Shown piece after piece: positions 23,086 to 32,834 of a stretch of 46,991 nt of DNA. The translations under genes and the position numbers were made by a program. Origin of the DNA: Sphingomonas sp. SRS2 (lineage in GTDB: Bacteria > Pseudomonadota > Alphaproteobacteria > Sphingomonadales > Sphingomonadaceae); NCBI RefSeq assembly GCF_000971055.1, contig NZ_LARW01000054.1, positions 1-46,991 of the forward strand, in the 5' to 3' direction. Within the stretch, counting starts at the first letter, position 1. Every line of letters begins with the position of its first letter. The notes under the pieces are model-generated. The model was not told where the DNA came from. It ran no database searches and saw nothing but the letters and a program-made list of their open reading frames with translations.

Positions 23086-26000
23086 TGGCCCAGCATGACG
23101 CGCCTGCCATGCCGCACCCGCGCTGGCAGGTAATCGCAAAGTGGGTCGGGATCGCGCTCGCAGTGCTGGCCGTGCTGGCGGCCGCACTCCTCATCGCCAT
23201 CAACAGCGGCCCCGGACGGCGCTTCGTCGCCAGCCAGTTCCTTCCTTTTGCTACCGAATCCGGCCTGGCTGTCGATGTCGGACGGATCGATGGCTCGCTC
23301 TATGGCCGGATGACGCTCCACAATATTCGCGTTTTCGACACCCAAGGCGTGTTCGCGTCCGCGGGCGCGGTCACGATCGACTGGCGGCCCTTCGCCTATC
23401 TGCGCCAGAGCAAGATAGATGTTCGCGAACTCTCTTCGCCCTTGGTCCGGCTGTTACGGCTGCCAGTTCTAAAGCCCGTGCCCTCGGATCCTGACGCACC
23501 GCTCCTGCCCGATATCGACATAGCCCTGGGACGGCTGAACATCGACAGGATCGTCATCGCGCCAGCGATCACTGGCAGCCGCCATATCGCGCGATTGGTC
23601 GGCTCGGCCGACATCGCCGACGGCCGCGCCCGGCTCGACCTCCAAGCACGCACGCTCACGAGCCCCGGGGTGAACGGAGGCGACAGCCTGACGGTGCGGC
23701 TCGATGCCGTCCCGGCGGTCAACCGGCTCCTGATCGATGCCGCACTGAGCGCGCCGCGCGGCGGGCTCGTCGAGCGCTATACGCAACTCGGCACGCCGGT
23801 GGCGCTCACCCTCAAAGGCCGCGGCGACTGGCAGGCGTGGAACGGCGCGCTGACCGGCCGCGCCGGCGATGCCGCGCTCGCCGATCTCAGGCTCACCGCA
23901 CGCAACGGACGCTTCGCGCTGAAAGGCGACGCCATGCCCGGCGCGATCGTGACCGGCCCCGTCGAGCGACTGACCGCGCCCAAGCTGTCGCTGGATCTCT
24001 TCGCGGCGCTCAGCGAGCGGCGTGCCGATCTGCGCATCGCCGCGCGGTCGAGTGCCGTCGCGGTCGAAGGCACGGGGCTGATCGATCTCGGCCAGAATCG
24101 TTTCGGTGGTCTCAAAATATCGGCGCGCCTGCTGACACCGGGCGCGATTGCCGAGAATGTCCGGGGGCGCGACGTCGCCTTGACCGCGACGATCGATGGA
24201 TCCTTCGCAACGCCCGCGATCGCCTATAGGCTGTCGGCGACGTCGATCGGCTTTGGAGCGATGGGTATCGAGGGTCTGAGCGCCGAGGGGCGCGCCACCA
24301 TCGATGCCAACCGCATCCGCATCCCCGTACATGCTACCGCCCGTCGGGTGACGGGGCTCAACGCTGCCGCCGGCGGCCTGCTCACCAATCTCGCGGTCAA
24401 TGGCGACATTGCCTGGTCGAACGGGCGGCTGCTGTCGGACAATCTCAAGCTTCGATCTTCTCAAATCGACGCAACCGCGATCGTCCTCGTCGATCCGGCC
24501 GAGGGCCGCTACACCGGCGCGATCAAGGGCCGGGTCAACGATTACCGCATCGACGGGCTCGGCCGGATCAGCTTGGTCACAGACGCTAAGCTCGTGCCGG
24601 GCGCCAGGGGCGGCTTCGGCATCCAGGGCGTGTTCCGCCTTGCGACGCGCACCCTCGACAACGCCACCCTGCGCGACACGCTCGGGGGCAATGCGGTGAC
24701 CACCGCGCGCTTCGGCTTCGATGAGAATGGCACGGCGTCGCTGACCGGCCTCCGGATGACCGCGCCCGCCTTCACGATCACCAGCGGCGGCGGTCGCTAC
24801 AATATCGACACTGGTCGGATCGCCTTCACCGCGCAGGCGATGTCGAAGCTCTATGGTCCGCTGACCGTCACGGCGTCGGGGACGCTCGAACGCCCGCTCG
24901 TTCGGTTGAAGGCGGCGCGGCCCGGCCTTGGGGTCGATCTGCGCGATCTGAACGCCCAGCTGCGCGGCGTTCCGGCCGGCTATGCGGTACGCGCGACCGC
25001 CCAGTCGGCCTATGGCCCGCTGCGCGCCGACCTGCTCGTGCGCAGCGGGCGCGGGCCGCTCGCGATCGAGGTCAACAGGGTGAGCTTCGCCGGAGTCGAT
25101 CTCCAGGGCAGACTGGTCCAGGCACCGAGCGGGCCGCTTGCCGGCACACTGACATTGGCGGGATCGGGACTGAACGGTACGGTTCGCCTTGCCGCCGCCG
25201 GAGCCGACCAACGCGTCGATCTCGCCCTCACCGCCAATGCCGCCCGCATCGCCGGCGATATCCCGATCACTATCGGGTCTGGCAGCGCGAGCGCGAGCGC
25301 GATCCTTGCAGACAAGGGACCATCGATCACCGGCCGCTTCGCGCTGCAGGACGTCCGCCAGGGCGAAACGATGCTGGGCCGGGCGCAAGGCCGCATCACC
25401 TATGCCGGCGGCCAGGGCAATGTCGCGCTCGTCGCCAATGGCCGCAGCGGCGTGCCTTTCGATGTCCAGCTGCAGGCGGCGCTTGCTCCCACCCGCATCG
25501 TCGCCAATGCGAAGGGCCGCGCCAACGGCGTCGCCTTCTCGCTCGCTGCGCCCGCTATCGCGACCAAAGCCGGGGCGAACTGGACGCTGCAGCCCGTCAC
25601 CGTCGTCGTGCCGCAGGGCAAGGTCGAACTGAGCGGGATCTACGGTGCCGCCACCACGCTTCACGCGCGCCTGTCCGACATGGATGTATCAGTGGCGCAG
25701 GCCTTCCTGCCCGGCCTCGGCCTCGGGGGCCAGGCGACCGGGACAATCGACTACAGCCTGGCCGCGGGCGCTGCGGTTCCGACGGCACGGGCCCGCCTCG
25801 ATATCGCGCGCTTCACCCGTACGGCCGCCTATGTCGTCTCGGCACCGGTCGATATCGCAATGCTTGGCACGCTCGATGCCGGCGGCGGCGATATCCGGGC
25901 CTTGATCCGCCGCGGCGGCGGCATCGTCGGGCGGCTCCAGGCCCGGCTCGCGCCCCTTGGTCCCGGCGCCACACTCCCAGAGCGGCTGTTCGACGCGCCA

Positions 26001-27293
26001 TTGTCGGGCGGCATCCGCTATAATGGCCCGGCCGACATATTGTGGACGCTGACCGGGATCGCCGGTCAGACGGTAAGCGGTTCGGTCGCGCTCGGCGCCG
26101 ATTTTGGCGGCCGGCTCGACACCCCGACGCTGAACGGCGTGGTGCGCGCGAATGCGCTGCGCTACGAGAACGAGACGTATGGCACCGTCATTTCGGGCAT
26201 TGCGGTCGATGGCCGCTTTACCCAGTCATCGCTTCAGATCACATCGCTCACGGGCAAGGCTGGTAGCGGGACGATCAGCGCCAGCGGCACCATCGGCCTC
26301 GATGGGGCGCGCGGCTTCCCGATCGATCTCAAGGCCGAGTTGCGCCGCGCACAGCTAGCGCGCAGCGATGCCTTGGGCGCCACCGTTTCCGGGTCGATAG
26401 CGATCACCAACAGCAAGGCGAGCGGGGCCCTGATCAAGGGCGAGCTTACCATCCCCGAGGCGCGGTACCAGATCATCCGCCAGGGCGCTGCCGAAGTTCC
26501 CGAACTGACCGGCATCCGCCGCCGCACCGATCAGCCGCCCAAGACCGGCGCGGCTGATGCCGGCGGTCTTCCGAGCCTGTGGAAGCTCGATATCCGGATC
26601 CGCGCCGACAACAAGATCTTCGTGAGCGGCATGGGTCTCGAAGCCGAATGGGCAACTGATCTGCGGGTGCGCGGTAGCGCCAGCGATCCGCGTATCACCG
26701 GGAGATTGTCGGTCGTGCGCGGCACCTACAGTTTCGCCGGGCGGCGCTTCGACCTTGCCGAGGATGGCGAGGTCCGCTTCGAGGGTGAACCGGTCAACGA
26801 TCCGCAGCTCGATCTCTCCGCCGACACGAGTGTCGAGGGCGTGACCGCGACGATCAACATCGGCGGCCATGCGCTCAATCCACAGGTCACCTTCACCTCG
26901 ACTCCGACGCTGCCGCAGGACGAGGTTCTGTCCCGGCTGCTGTTTGGAAGTTCGGTAACCTCGCTGTCGCCAACCCAGGCGATCCAGTTGGCGGCCGCAC
27001 TCAATTCGCTGCGGGGATCGGGCGGCGGTCTCAACCCGCTCGGCAAGCTGCGGTCGGCTTCGGGCATCGATCGGCTGCGCGTGCTGGGCGCGGACAAGAC
27101 CGCGGGGCGCGGTACCGCGCTCGCCGCGGGCCAGTATATCTCGAACGACATTTATGTGGAGATCATCACCGATGCGCGCGGGTTCACTGCGACCCAGATC
27201 GAGGTCGCGATATCCAAGGCGCTAAGCATCCTCAGCCAGACTGGCTCGTTTGGCGGCTCGAACGTCAGCCTGCGTTATTCGAAGGATTATTGA
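23085..27293 (+). CDS. tamB: TamB, translocation/assembly module
   Basis: A 1402-residue protein: an N-terminal membrane anchor (VGIALAVLAVLAAALLIAIN), a long repeat-rich beta-taco body in the periplasm, and the conserved C-terminal DUF490 domain (from about residue 1050: GTISASGTIGLDGARGFPID, ITGRLSVVRGTYSFAGRRFD, NDPQLDLSADTSVEG, LPQDEVLSRLLFGSSVTSLS). The length is typical of alphaproteobacterial TamB. It starts at the TGATG shared with tamA. TamB bridges inner and outer membrane and probably moves phospholipid. It is the longest gene in the window. Confidence 0.94.
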   Translation: MAQHDAPAMPHPRWQVIAKWVGIALAVLAVLAAALLIAINSGPGRRFVASQFLPFATESGLAVDVGRIDGSLYGRMTLHNIRVFDTQGVFASAGAVTIDWRPFAYLRQSKIDVRELSSPLVRLLRLPVLKPVPSDPDAPLLPDIDIALGRLNIDRIVIAPAITGSRHIARLVGSADIADGRARLDLQARTLTSPGVNGGDSLTVRLDAVPAVNRLLIDAALSAPRGGLVERYTQLGTPVALTLKGRGDWQAWNGALTGRAGDAALADLRLTARNGRFALKGDAMPGAIVTGPVERLTAPKLSLDLFAALSERRADLRIAARSSAVAVEGTGLIDLGQNRFGGLKISARLLTPGAIAENVRGRDVALTATIDGSFATPAIAYRLSATSIGFGAMGIEGLSAEGRATIDANRIRIPVHATARRVTGLNAAAGGLLTNLAVNGDIAWSNGRLLSDNLKLRSSQIDATAIVLVDPAEGRYTGAIKGRVNDYRIDGLGRISLVTDAKLVPGARGGFGIQGVFRLATRTLDNATLRDTLGGNAVTTARFGFDENGTASLTGLRMTAPAFTITSGGGRYNIDTGRIAFTAQAMSKLYGPLTVTASGTLERPLVRLKAARPGLGVDLRDLNAQLRGVPAGYAVRATAQSAYGPLRADLLVRSGRGPLAIEVNRVSFAGVDLQGRLVQAPSGPLAGTLTLAGSGLNGTVRLAAAGADQRVDLALTANAARIAGDIPITIGSGSASASAILADKGPSITGRFALQDVRQGETMLGRAQGRITYAGGQGNVALVANGRSGVPFDVQLQAALAPTRIVANAKGRANGVAFSLAAPAIATKAGANWTLQPVTVVVPQGKVELSGIYGAATTLHARLSDMDVSVAQAFLPGLGLGGQATGTIDYSLAAGAAVPTARARLDIARFTRTAAYVVSAPVDIAMLGTLDAGGGDIRALIRRGGGIVGRLQARLAPLGPGATLPERLFDAPLSGGIRYNGPADILWTLTGIAGQTVSGSVALGADFGGRLDTPTLNGVVRANALRYENETYGTVISGIAVDGRFTQSSLQITSLTGKAGSGTISASGTIGLDGARGFPIDLKAELRRAQLARSDALGATVSGSIAITNSKASGALIKGELTIPEARYQIIRQGAAEVPELTGIRRRTDQPPKTGAADAGGLPSLWKLDIRIRADNKIFVSGMGLEAEWATDLRVRGSASDPRITGRLSVVRGTYSFAGRRFDLAEDGEVRFEGEPVNDPQLDLSADTSVEGVTATINIGGHALNPQVTFTSTPTLPQDEVLSRLLFGSSVTSLSPTQAIQLAAALNSLRGSGGGLNPLGKLRSASGIDRLRVLGADKTAGRGTALAAGQYISNDIYVEIITDARGFTATQIEVAISKALSILSQTGSFGGSNVSLRYSKDY

Positions 27294-27311
27294 CCAGTGA
27301 TCGCTACTTTT

Positions 27312-27334
27312 TGATGCCTGCACTGCAGGCATCA
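27312..27334. repeat. Stem-loop after tamB
   Basis: TGATGCCTGC pairs exactly with GCAGGCATCA around a 3-nt loop, 18 bp after the tamB stop. It has no U-run downstream, so termination is uncertain. Confidence 0.4.
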
Positions 27335-27536
27335 ACCTGGTGTCTGCTTACGTGTTGCCGCGCCCGCGACGAGCAGCGACACGGCTACGCTCAAAGCCAT
27401 ATGGTCCGATAGTCACCGAAAACATCATACCCTCCGCTGTACTCTTTGAGTTCGTCGCCGATCTTATGCCGGCCGCCCCCCCCTTTTCGGCCGAATGCAT
27501 GTGACGAGCATCGATCCGTGCTTGCCCCGCCCTCGA

Positions 27537-27577
27537 GCATTTCGTATTATATCGCAATACGACATAATACGAAATGC
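27537..27577. promoter_or_regulatory. Operator-like palindrome, site 3 (41 bp)
   Basis: Two 18-bp arms with one mismatch around CAATA; the core reads TATATCG CAATA CGACATA and the outer arms are GCATTTCGTATTA / TAATACGAAATGC. It ends 60 bp before the beta-lactamase-like gene. Confidence 0.6.
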
Positions 27578-27637
27578 AAGGGACGAACAAGGGTGTGCAG
27601 TGCCACAACCGCCGCCACGGCTGGCCCAGGATGCGGA

Positions 27638-28792
27638 ATGTCAGGAGCTTGTCCGGATGCGGATAGCAACGCACGGGGACGGCCATGGCCGAACGGAACT
27701 TACAGGAAGCTGCTCGTCGCGCCGTTGGCGATGTCAGGGCTACTTGCCGGCTGCGTAGGGACGGCGCCGGCGCCGCGGGTGACCTTGCAGACGCAAAAGG
27801 CGACGCCGCAGAAGACGCCTGTTGCTGTTGTCGCAAAAGTCGCTGCGCCGCCGATGCAACATGAACCAAAAGCCGATCTTCTCAATGCCGTCCAGCGCCT
27901 CGGCTCGACCTTCCAAGGCCGCATCGGCATTTCCGTGCGCGAGATCGATGCTGGCTGGACGGTGGCCTTTGCCGGCGATGCCAACCTGCCACAGCAGAGC
28001 GTGAGCAAGCTTTGGGTTGGCGTCGCGACGATGCAGCAGCTCGAGCAAGGCAGGCTATCATCAGCGGATCCGATCACGGTTCGCCGGTCCGATCTCACCG
28101 TCTTCCACCAGCCGTTGCGGCCGCTCGTGACCGCGAACGGCTATCGGACGACGATCGGCAAATTGCTCGAGCTGGCGATGACCCGCAGCGCCAACAGCGC
28201 GAACGATGTCCTTCTCTGGAAGATCGGCGGCCCCCGCACCGTCCGTGAGATGTTGTCGCGCACCGGCATCACGGGCGTAGGCTTTGGCCCCGGCGAGCGT
28301 GAGCTTCAGGCGAAGATCGCCGGATTGCGTTGGAAGGAGGACTGGGCTGGCGGCTGGGGATTTCTGAAGGCGCGCGCCGCGATGCGGTATGAGGAGCGCG
28401 ACGAGGCGATGAAACGTTATCTCGCGGCACCCTATGACGGCGCATCCCCAAATGGCGTCACCTTGGGCCTGGCGATGCTTGCGAAGGGTAAATTGCTCAA
28501 TCCCTCTTCCACGGCGCGATTGCTCGCGCTGATGCGCGCGAGCAAGACCGGGCCGCTGCGACTTCGCTCCGGGCTGCAGCCGGGCTGGACGCTCGCGCAC
28601 AAGACGGGGACCGGCCAGGATCTGGGACGACTGGCGACCGGCTATAATGATGTCGGAATTCTCGTATCACCTTCCGGCCGCAGATACGCCGTGGCCGTGA
28701 TGATTGCGAGCACACATCAACCGATACCGGTGCGCATGCGCCTCATGGGCGACCTCACACGCGCCGTCATCCGGTCCGAGCAGCCTGGTTAG
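27638..28792 (+). CDS. Class A beta-lactamase-like serine hydrolase, lipoprotein
   Basis: A 384-residue protein. The N-terminus is unusual: a polar stretch, then RKLLVAPLAMSGLLAGC, with a lipobox at LAGC, so the protein is predicted to be lipidated. The hydrolase fold starts near residue 85. QQSVSKLW holds the SxxK nucleophile and lysine; MTRSANSANDVLL the S-x-N motif (usual Asp replaced by Ala); HKTGTGQ the KTG motif. Class A enzymes hydrolyse beta-lactams, but related proteins are D-Ala-D-Ala peptidases or other hydrolases. AGGA lies 6 nt before the chosen ATG, but the start is uncertain because other starts upstream are in frame. Confidence 0.8.
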   Translation: MSGACPDADSNARGRPWPNGTYRKLLVAPLAMSGLLAGCVGTAPAPRVTLQTQKATPQKTPVAVVAKVAAPPMQHEPKADLLNAVQRLGSTFQGRIGISVREIDAGWTVAFAGDANLPQQSVSKLWVGVATMQQLEQGRLSSADPITVRRSDLTVFHQPLRPLVTANGYRTTIGKLLELAMTRSANSANDVLLWKIGGPRTVREMLSRTGITGVGFGPGERELQAKIAGLRWKEDWAGGWGFLKARAAMRYEERDEAMKRYLAAPYDGASPNGVTLGLAMLAKGKLLNPSSTARLLALMRASKTGPLRLRSGLQPGWTLAHKTGTGQDLGRLATGYNDVGILVSPSGRRYAVAVMIASTHQPIPVRMRLMGDLTRAVIRSEQPG

Positions 28793-29032
28793 CACATCAC
28801 GACGTCCTCGCTGCGCCTTGGAGGCAAGCCTACGGCTTGACCGTATTGGCGACCTACTGGGCGGTCGGCCAGGCGGATCGCTCTTGGTTCACCAGCCTGT
28901 CGACGCAGAAGCAATTGGCGATGGGTCCAACTATTGCCGGAACCACGAACCCGGTTCGGCGCACCCTGCAGGGTAGCCATCAGGCATTTACCGTGCAGGG
29001 GAATGAAGCTCCACCTTGATCAACTCAGCCGA

Positions 29033-30304
29033 TTAACTCCTCATGTCATCCTCAAGCCTCAGCCTCTCATGAGCCAGAGCAGCTTGAGCGACCAGCGTGG
29101 AAAGCAGCATGCGCTGGTGAGGCCCGATGGGATCACGCCCATCATCGCGGGCGATCCCCAATATGGCCAGCATTCCCAAGGATGTCCTGAGAGGCTGAAA
29201 TTGCCAGTTCGCGGAGGAGAGTATATCGGTTCCCGCCCCCGTTTCAGCGCCATTCCGCCAGGCCCAGTCCAGCGCCGCCTGATCCACGGGGCCAAGTTGG
29301 GGTTCAGAAGGTCTGGCAGCCGCCACCTCGAGCGCTCCGCCGATCTCGCGGAACACGGCCGCATGCACCTTGAGCAGGCTTTCGACATGTTCGCAAAGGG
29401 TGGTCGCCGTATCCGTCCATGTGCAATCGCTGGCCAGCCGTTGCGCCAGTGATGCGATGCTGGCGTTTTCGCGGGCGCTGCGATCACTCAGGATCAGCCG
29501 GCTGCGCAGACGGTGCGTCAGCATGCCGGTGTAGATTGTTACGCCGGCCAGTACGAGTGCCATGATGATGTTTTGAGGCGCGCGAAGATCGAAGTCGAAC
29601 GCAGGGGCCAGAAGAAAGAAATTATAACAGATCACGGACAGGACGGCTGCGAACAGCCCCGGGCCGACACCCCAGCGCGCCGCGATGGCAATCACCGGAA
29701 ACAAGAAGAGCAGATCGAGCGATCGGGTATTGATGAAGAGCTGCAACCCCTCAGCCAGCACGAGAGTGAGCGCGACCGCGAGCGCGGCATAGGCGAAGCT
29801 CACGGGGGGAGCGAATATCAATGACGAGCTAAGCCTCGCTGATACCCTGATCTCGCGCTCGACGGCTCCCGCGGGGTAGATGTGCAGCGCTACGTCGTTG
29901 CGGGCCGCGAGTGCGTCGAAATTGGACTTGCTCCAGGGAAGCGGGGGCCGGGGCGCTAATTTTCCCAACACCAGATGCTTGATGGGTGAGTTCTCGAGAT
30001 AGGCGCTCAGACCATCGAGCACCGTGGCTGCAGGGACAGCGGCAATCGAAGCGCCCAGTCCCGCTGCCAACCGCATTGCATCCGCAATCTTGCCTGCCGC
30101 AGCGGGGTCGCGCTCCTCACCTGGGGTTTCCACATGCACTGCCTCCCAGGTCGATCCGAGCGCCTGGGCCAGTTCGTGCGCTGAGCGAACCAGCTTTTCG
30201 GCGTCGCCCGAGCCGCCAATGGCGACTGCGACCTGTTGCGGGAGATCAGAAGCTAAACTCCTCACGTTCGAAGTCGTGGCAGCGGAAGATGTCACATGGA
30301 CCAT
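29033..30304 (-). CDS. KdpD-like DUF4118 sensor lacking the kinase domain
   Basis: A 423-residue protein. Residues about 20-140 form a Usp-like domain (QQVAVAIGGSGDAEKLVRSA, then IKHLVLGKLAPRP). Residues about 170-270 are the DUF4118 block of four helices (LDLLFLFPVIAIAARWGVGP, LLAPAFDFDLRAPQNIIMA). Residues about 290-420 form a GAF domain ending in LEDDMRS. In KdpD the histidine kinase follows at this point, and the KdpD ATP-binding domain precedes the Usp part; both are absent. It could sense potassium or turgor without phosphotransfer, or be a fragment. No kdpFABC genes are nearby. The start is not well supported. Confidence 0.75.
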   Translation of the reverse strand: MVHVTSSAATTSNVRSLASDLPQQVAVAIGGSGDAEKLVRSAHELAQALGSTWEAVHVETPGEERDPAAAGKIADAMRLAAGLGASIAAVPAATVLDGLSAYLENSPIKHLVLGKLAPRPPLPWSKSNFDALAARNDVALHIYPAGAVEREIRVSARLSSSLIFAPPVSFAYAALAVALTLVLAEGLQLFINTRSLDLLFLFPVIAIAARWGVGPGLFAAVLSVICYNFFLLAPAFDFDLRAPQNIIMALVLAGVTIYTGMLTHRLRSRLILSDRSARENASIASLAQRLASDCTWTDTATTLCEHVESLLKVHAAVFREIGGALEVAAARPSEPQLGPVDQAALDWAWRNGAETGAGTDILSSANWQFQPLRTSLGMLAILGIARDDGRDPIGPHQRMLLSTLVAQAALAHERLRLEDDMRS

Positions 30305-30538
30305 GCCACAGCATATCGCCGCCGCCCTCCGAGGACCATCCCGACGCCCTCGATTAGGCAATCCTTGAAATAGCGCAGGTTACCGCAGCGGACGACGAAG
30401 CCGTTATATCGAAGAGGCTTGACGCCTTCGAGAGCCGCGTTCGCGCTGCCACGTGCATCCGAGTGGCCCGCGTCCGCCCTGCTCGGAGTGTCGGCGTAGT
30501 GGACGGGGTGCAGCTGCGAACGCGCGATCAGGCGCTGC

Positions 30539-31849
30539 TTAAAATGGAAAGGCGTAACCAATTGCTATGATCGCGACCGCGAAGGTGATGAGGTTCAAGG
30601 GTAATCCGATCCGCACGAAGTCCATGTAGCGATACCCGCCCATCTGGTAAACGATCACATTGGTCTGGTAGCCAAAGGGGGTAGCAAAGGCGGCGCTCGC
30701 CGCCATCATCACGGCCACCAGAAAAGGGCGCGGGCTAACCCCCAAACTCTCGGCAAGCGCGACGGCCACCGGCGTCATAAGCACAGCGACCGTTGCATTG
30801 GAAAGCAGTTCCGTCAGCACCATCGTCAAGACGTACAGCACGGCCAGGGCTGCCATCGGGCTCAACCCGTTGACGCTGGCGATCAAGAACTTGGAAGCGC
30901 TCGCGGCAAGCCCGCTTTCGTCCATGGCGATCCCGATAACGACCATGCCGGCAATGAGGATCAGGATTTCGGGCTTGAGCCCGCTATAAGCCTCATCGGC
31001 ACTGATCACGCGCAACAATATCAGCAATACCGCACCGGCGAATGCCGTCGCCGCGATGGGCGCAACCCCCATTGTGGCGAGCGCCACGGCACCGAGGAAG
31101 GTCGCCAGAGCAATGATCGCCTTACGCCAGACGAGCGGCCGCTTCTCGGCGAAAACGCTGGCGTCTCCCACCTGGGCACTGTGAATCTGAAGCGGCTCGA
31201 TCGACGCTATGTCACCTTCCGGCATCTCGTCCTCGTGCCGTCCCCCGAGAAGCCTGCCGCTGACAAGGAAAAGATAGATGCCCCCGGCTATCGCCATGGG
31301 CACACCGACCGGCGTGACCTCGAACATCCCAAACCGGGGCTGCCCCGAAACACTCGCCATGTCGTCGACGAGGAGATTGGTCGAGGTGCCGATCAATGTG
31401 CAGCAGCCGGTCAGGATCGTGACGTAGGACAAGGGGATCAGGAATCGCCTCGGCGAGAGCTTCAACGTCTTGGCTACGTCGCGTACCACCGGGGCGCCGA
31501 GCACCACGATCGGCGTCGAATTGAGGAAGCAGGACACCGATCCGATCATTGCCAGCAGCATCCAGATCCCGATGGCGCCGAAACGGCGACACATCGTGAC
31601 CGCTGCGGCGATGGCACGATCGAGCAGACCTGAGAGCTCCAAGGCGTAGGCAATGACGAAAAGCGATGCCAAGGCGATGATGGCGGGGCTTGCGAACGCT
31701 CCCTGGACATCTACGGGGCGCACGACGCCTGTCATCAACAGCACGGCAGCACCCGTGAGCGCCACGACATCGGCGCGGATCTTATCCCAGACCAGCGCGG
31801 CGACAACCGCGGCAAGAACAACCAAGGTGAGGATCTGGTCGGCCGTCAT
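30539..31849 (-). CDS. SLC13/DASS-family anion permease
   Basis: A 436-residue protein with about ten hydrophobic helices in an internal two-fold repeat. The two repeated hairpin motifs are FLNSTPIVVLGAPVVRDVAK plus CCTLIGTSTNLLVDDMASVS in the first half, and LLSNATVAVLMTPVAVALAE plus ATPFGYQTNVIVYQMGGYRY in the second. Members move sulfate, phosphate or dicarboxylates with sodium or protons. The usual central TrkA-C (RCK) domains of the larger bacterial forms are missing, so it is short. The start is ATG 31849; a TTG two codons earlier is possible. No neighbour fixes the substrate. Confidence 0.88.
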   Translation of the reverse strand: MTADQILTLVVLAAVVAALVWDKIRADVVALTGAAVLLMTGVVRPVDVQGAFASPAIIALASLFVIAYALELSGLLDRAIAAAVTMCRRFGAIGIWMLLAMIGSVSCFLNSTPIVVLGAPVVRDVAKTLKLSPRRFLIPLSYVTILTGCCTLIGTSTNLLVDDMASVSGQPRFGMFEVTPVGVPMAIAGGIYLFLVSGRLLGGRHEDEMPEGDIASIEPLQIHSAQVGDASVFAEKRPLVWRKAIIALATFLGAVALATMGVAPIAATAFAGAVLLILLRVISADEAYSGLKPEILILIAGMVVIGIAMDESGLAASASKFLIASVNGLSPMAALAVLYVLTMVLTELLSNATVAVLMTPVAVALAESLGVSPRPFLVAVMMAASAAFATPFGYQTNVIVYQMGGYRYMDFVRIGLPLNLITFAVAIIAIGYAFPF

Positions 31850-31949
31850 GCCCAAGCTGGGTCGGCTGCTATCGCCGAAGTGTCAACGCTCTAGAAGATA
31901 TTTCGCCTTTTATACTGGAGGATGTGCTCGATCTTGCTATCTATCCCTC

Positions 31950-32789
31950 ATGCGCGAACCCAGCATCAGGACAAGCCGGCTCGCCATCGCGGCTGGGCTA
32001 GTGGCCGTACTCGGCGTGGGCGGTGCAGGGTTCTTCCTGGGCCGCGCGTCGGCTCCGCGCGTCGAACAGGTGGTTCCGGCACCCGCGCCGCAACCCCCGA
32101 TGCCGGTCCGGGTCGAGGCGCCCAAGCCGCTGCAGAGGGCCGATCTCATAGCATTGGCGCAGGAGGCAGCCGACGCGCGTGCATCTGGGAATCCCCTACC
32201 GCCTAACGTGACAAGTGCAGCTGGCCGCCGATTCGAGCTGTTGCTACCTTTCGGCTGCGCCGGTCCATCGGAGGAAGGTAGCACCCAACCGATGCGATGG
32301 CGCTACGACGAGACAACCAAGGCCCTTCGTATTTCGGTGACGCCCGTTGCGTGGAATGGCGAAGACTGGGACTTCGAGGCTGCAAAGGGGCTTCGGGCCG
32401 ACGGGTTCTGGATTGCCAGGCCCTGGACGTCGAACGAGCGATGCCCTTCTTCGGTGGTCCAGGCCAGTCCATCAGGTACCGAGCCTGTGACCCTGCCGGG
32501 GCAGACGCTGGCCATCGCGCAGTTCACGGCCGACACCAGCGGTGGATTGTCGCGCGACGGCAGGCCGTTTGAAATTGTCAAACGGGTATCGCCCGATGCA
32601 TTTGACGCGTCTCTGGGCTTTCGGCTCCGGATCACGGGCCGTGTTGACCGGGACTATGGTCCCGTCCGCTGTATTCAACCCGCAGGCGTGGAGCAGCGAC
32701 CAATCTGCGTGATCAGCACTCGCATCGACGAAATCCGGATCGAGAATCCTGCGACTGACGAGCTACTCGCCAACTGGCCCATCCGCTAG
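31950..32789 (+). CDS. Membrane-anchored periplasmic protein, hypothetical
   Basis: A 279-residue protein. The N-terminus has one transmembrane segment (LAIAAGLVAVLGVGGAGFFL), then a Pro-rich linker to about residue 65 and a soluble domain of about 200 residues: FELLLPFGCAGP near 90, DFWIARPW-like GFWIARPWTSNE, LPGQTLAIAQFTADTSG and a C-terminal strand RIDEIRIENPATDELLANWP. It is divergent from the SLC13 gene, sharing a 100-bp gap. I know similar hypothetical proteins from sphingomonads but no function. Confidence 0.7.
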   Translation: MREPSIRTSRLAIAAGLVAVLGVGGAGFFLGRASAPRVEQVVPAPAPQPPMPVRVEAPKPLQRADLIALAQEAADARASGNPLPPNVTSAAGRRFELLLPFGCAGPSEEGSTQPMRWRYDETTKALRISVTPVAWNGEDWDFEAAKGLRADGFWIARPWTSNERCPSSVVQASPSGTEPVTLPGQTLAIAQFTADTSGGLSRDGRPFEIVKRVSPDAFDASLGFRLRITGRVDRDYGPVRCIQPAGVEQRPICVISTRIDEIRIENPATDELLANWPIR

Positions 32790-32834
32790 GGAAGGCATCC
32801 AACGCGCCTGACTGAAGCACCACATGGAAACGGC

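Noticed and set aside
23469-25664. 731-codon open frame antisense to tamB
   Set aside because: It is a GC-driven shadow of the tamB frame; its composition (Arg, Asp and Gly rich) has no domain.
30292-30561. 89-residue minus-strand frame between the sensor and SLC13 genes
   Set aside because: It overlaps both neighbours' ends, has no start signal and no family.
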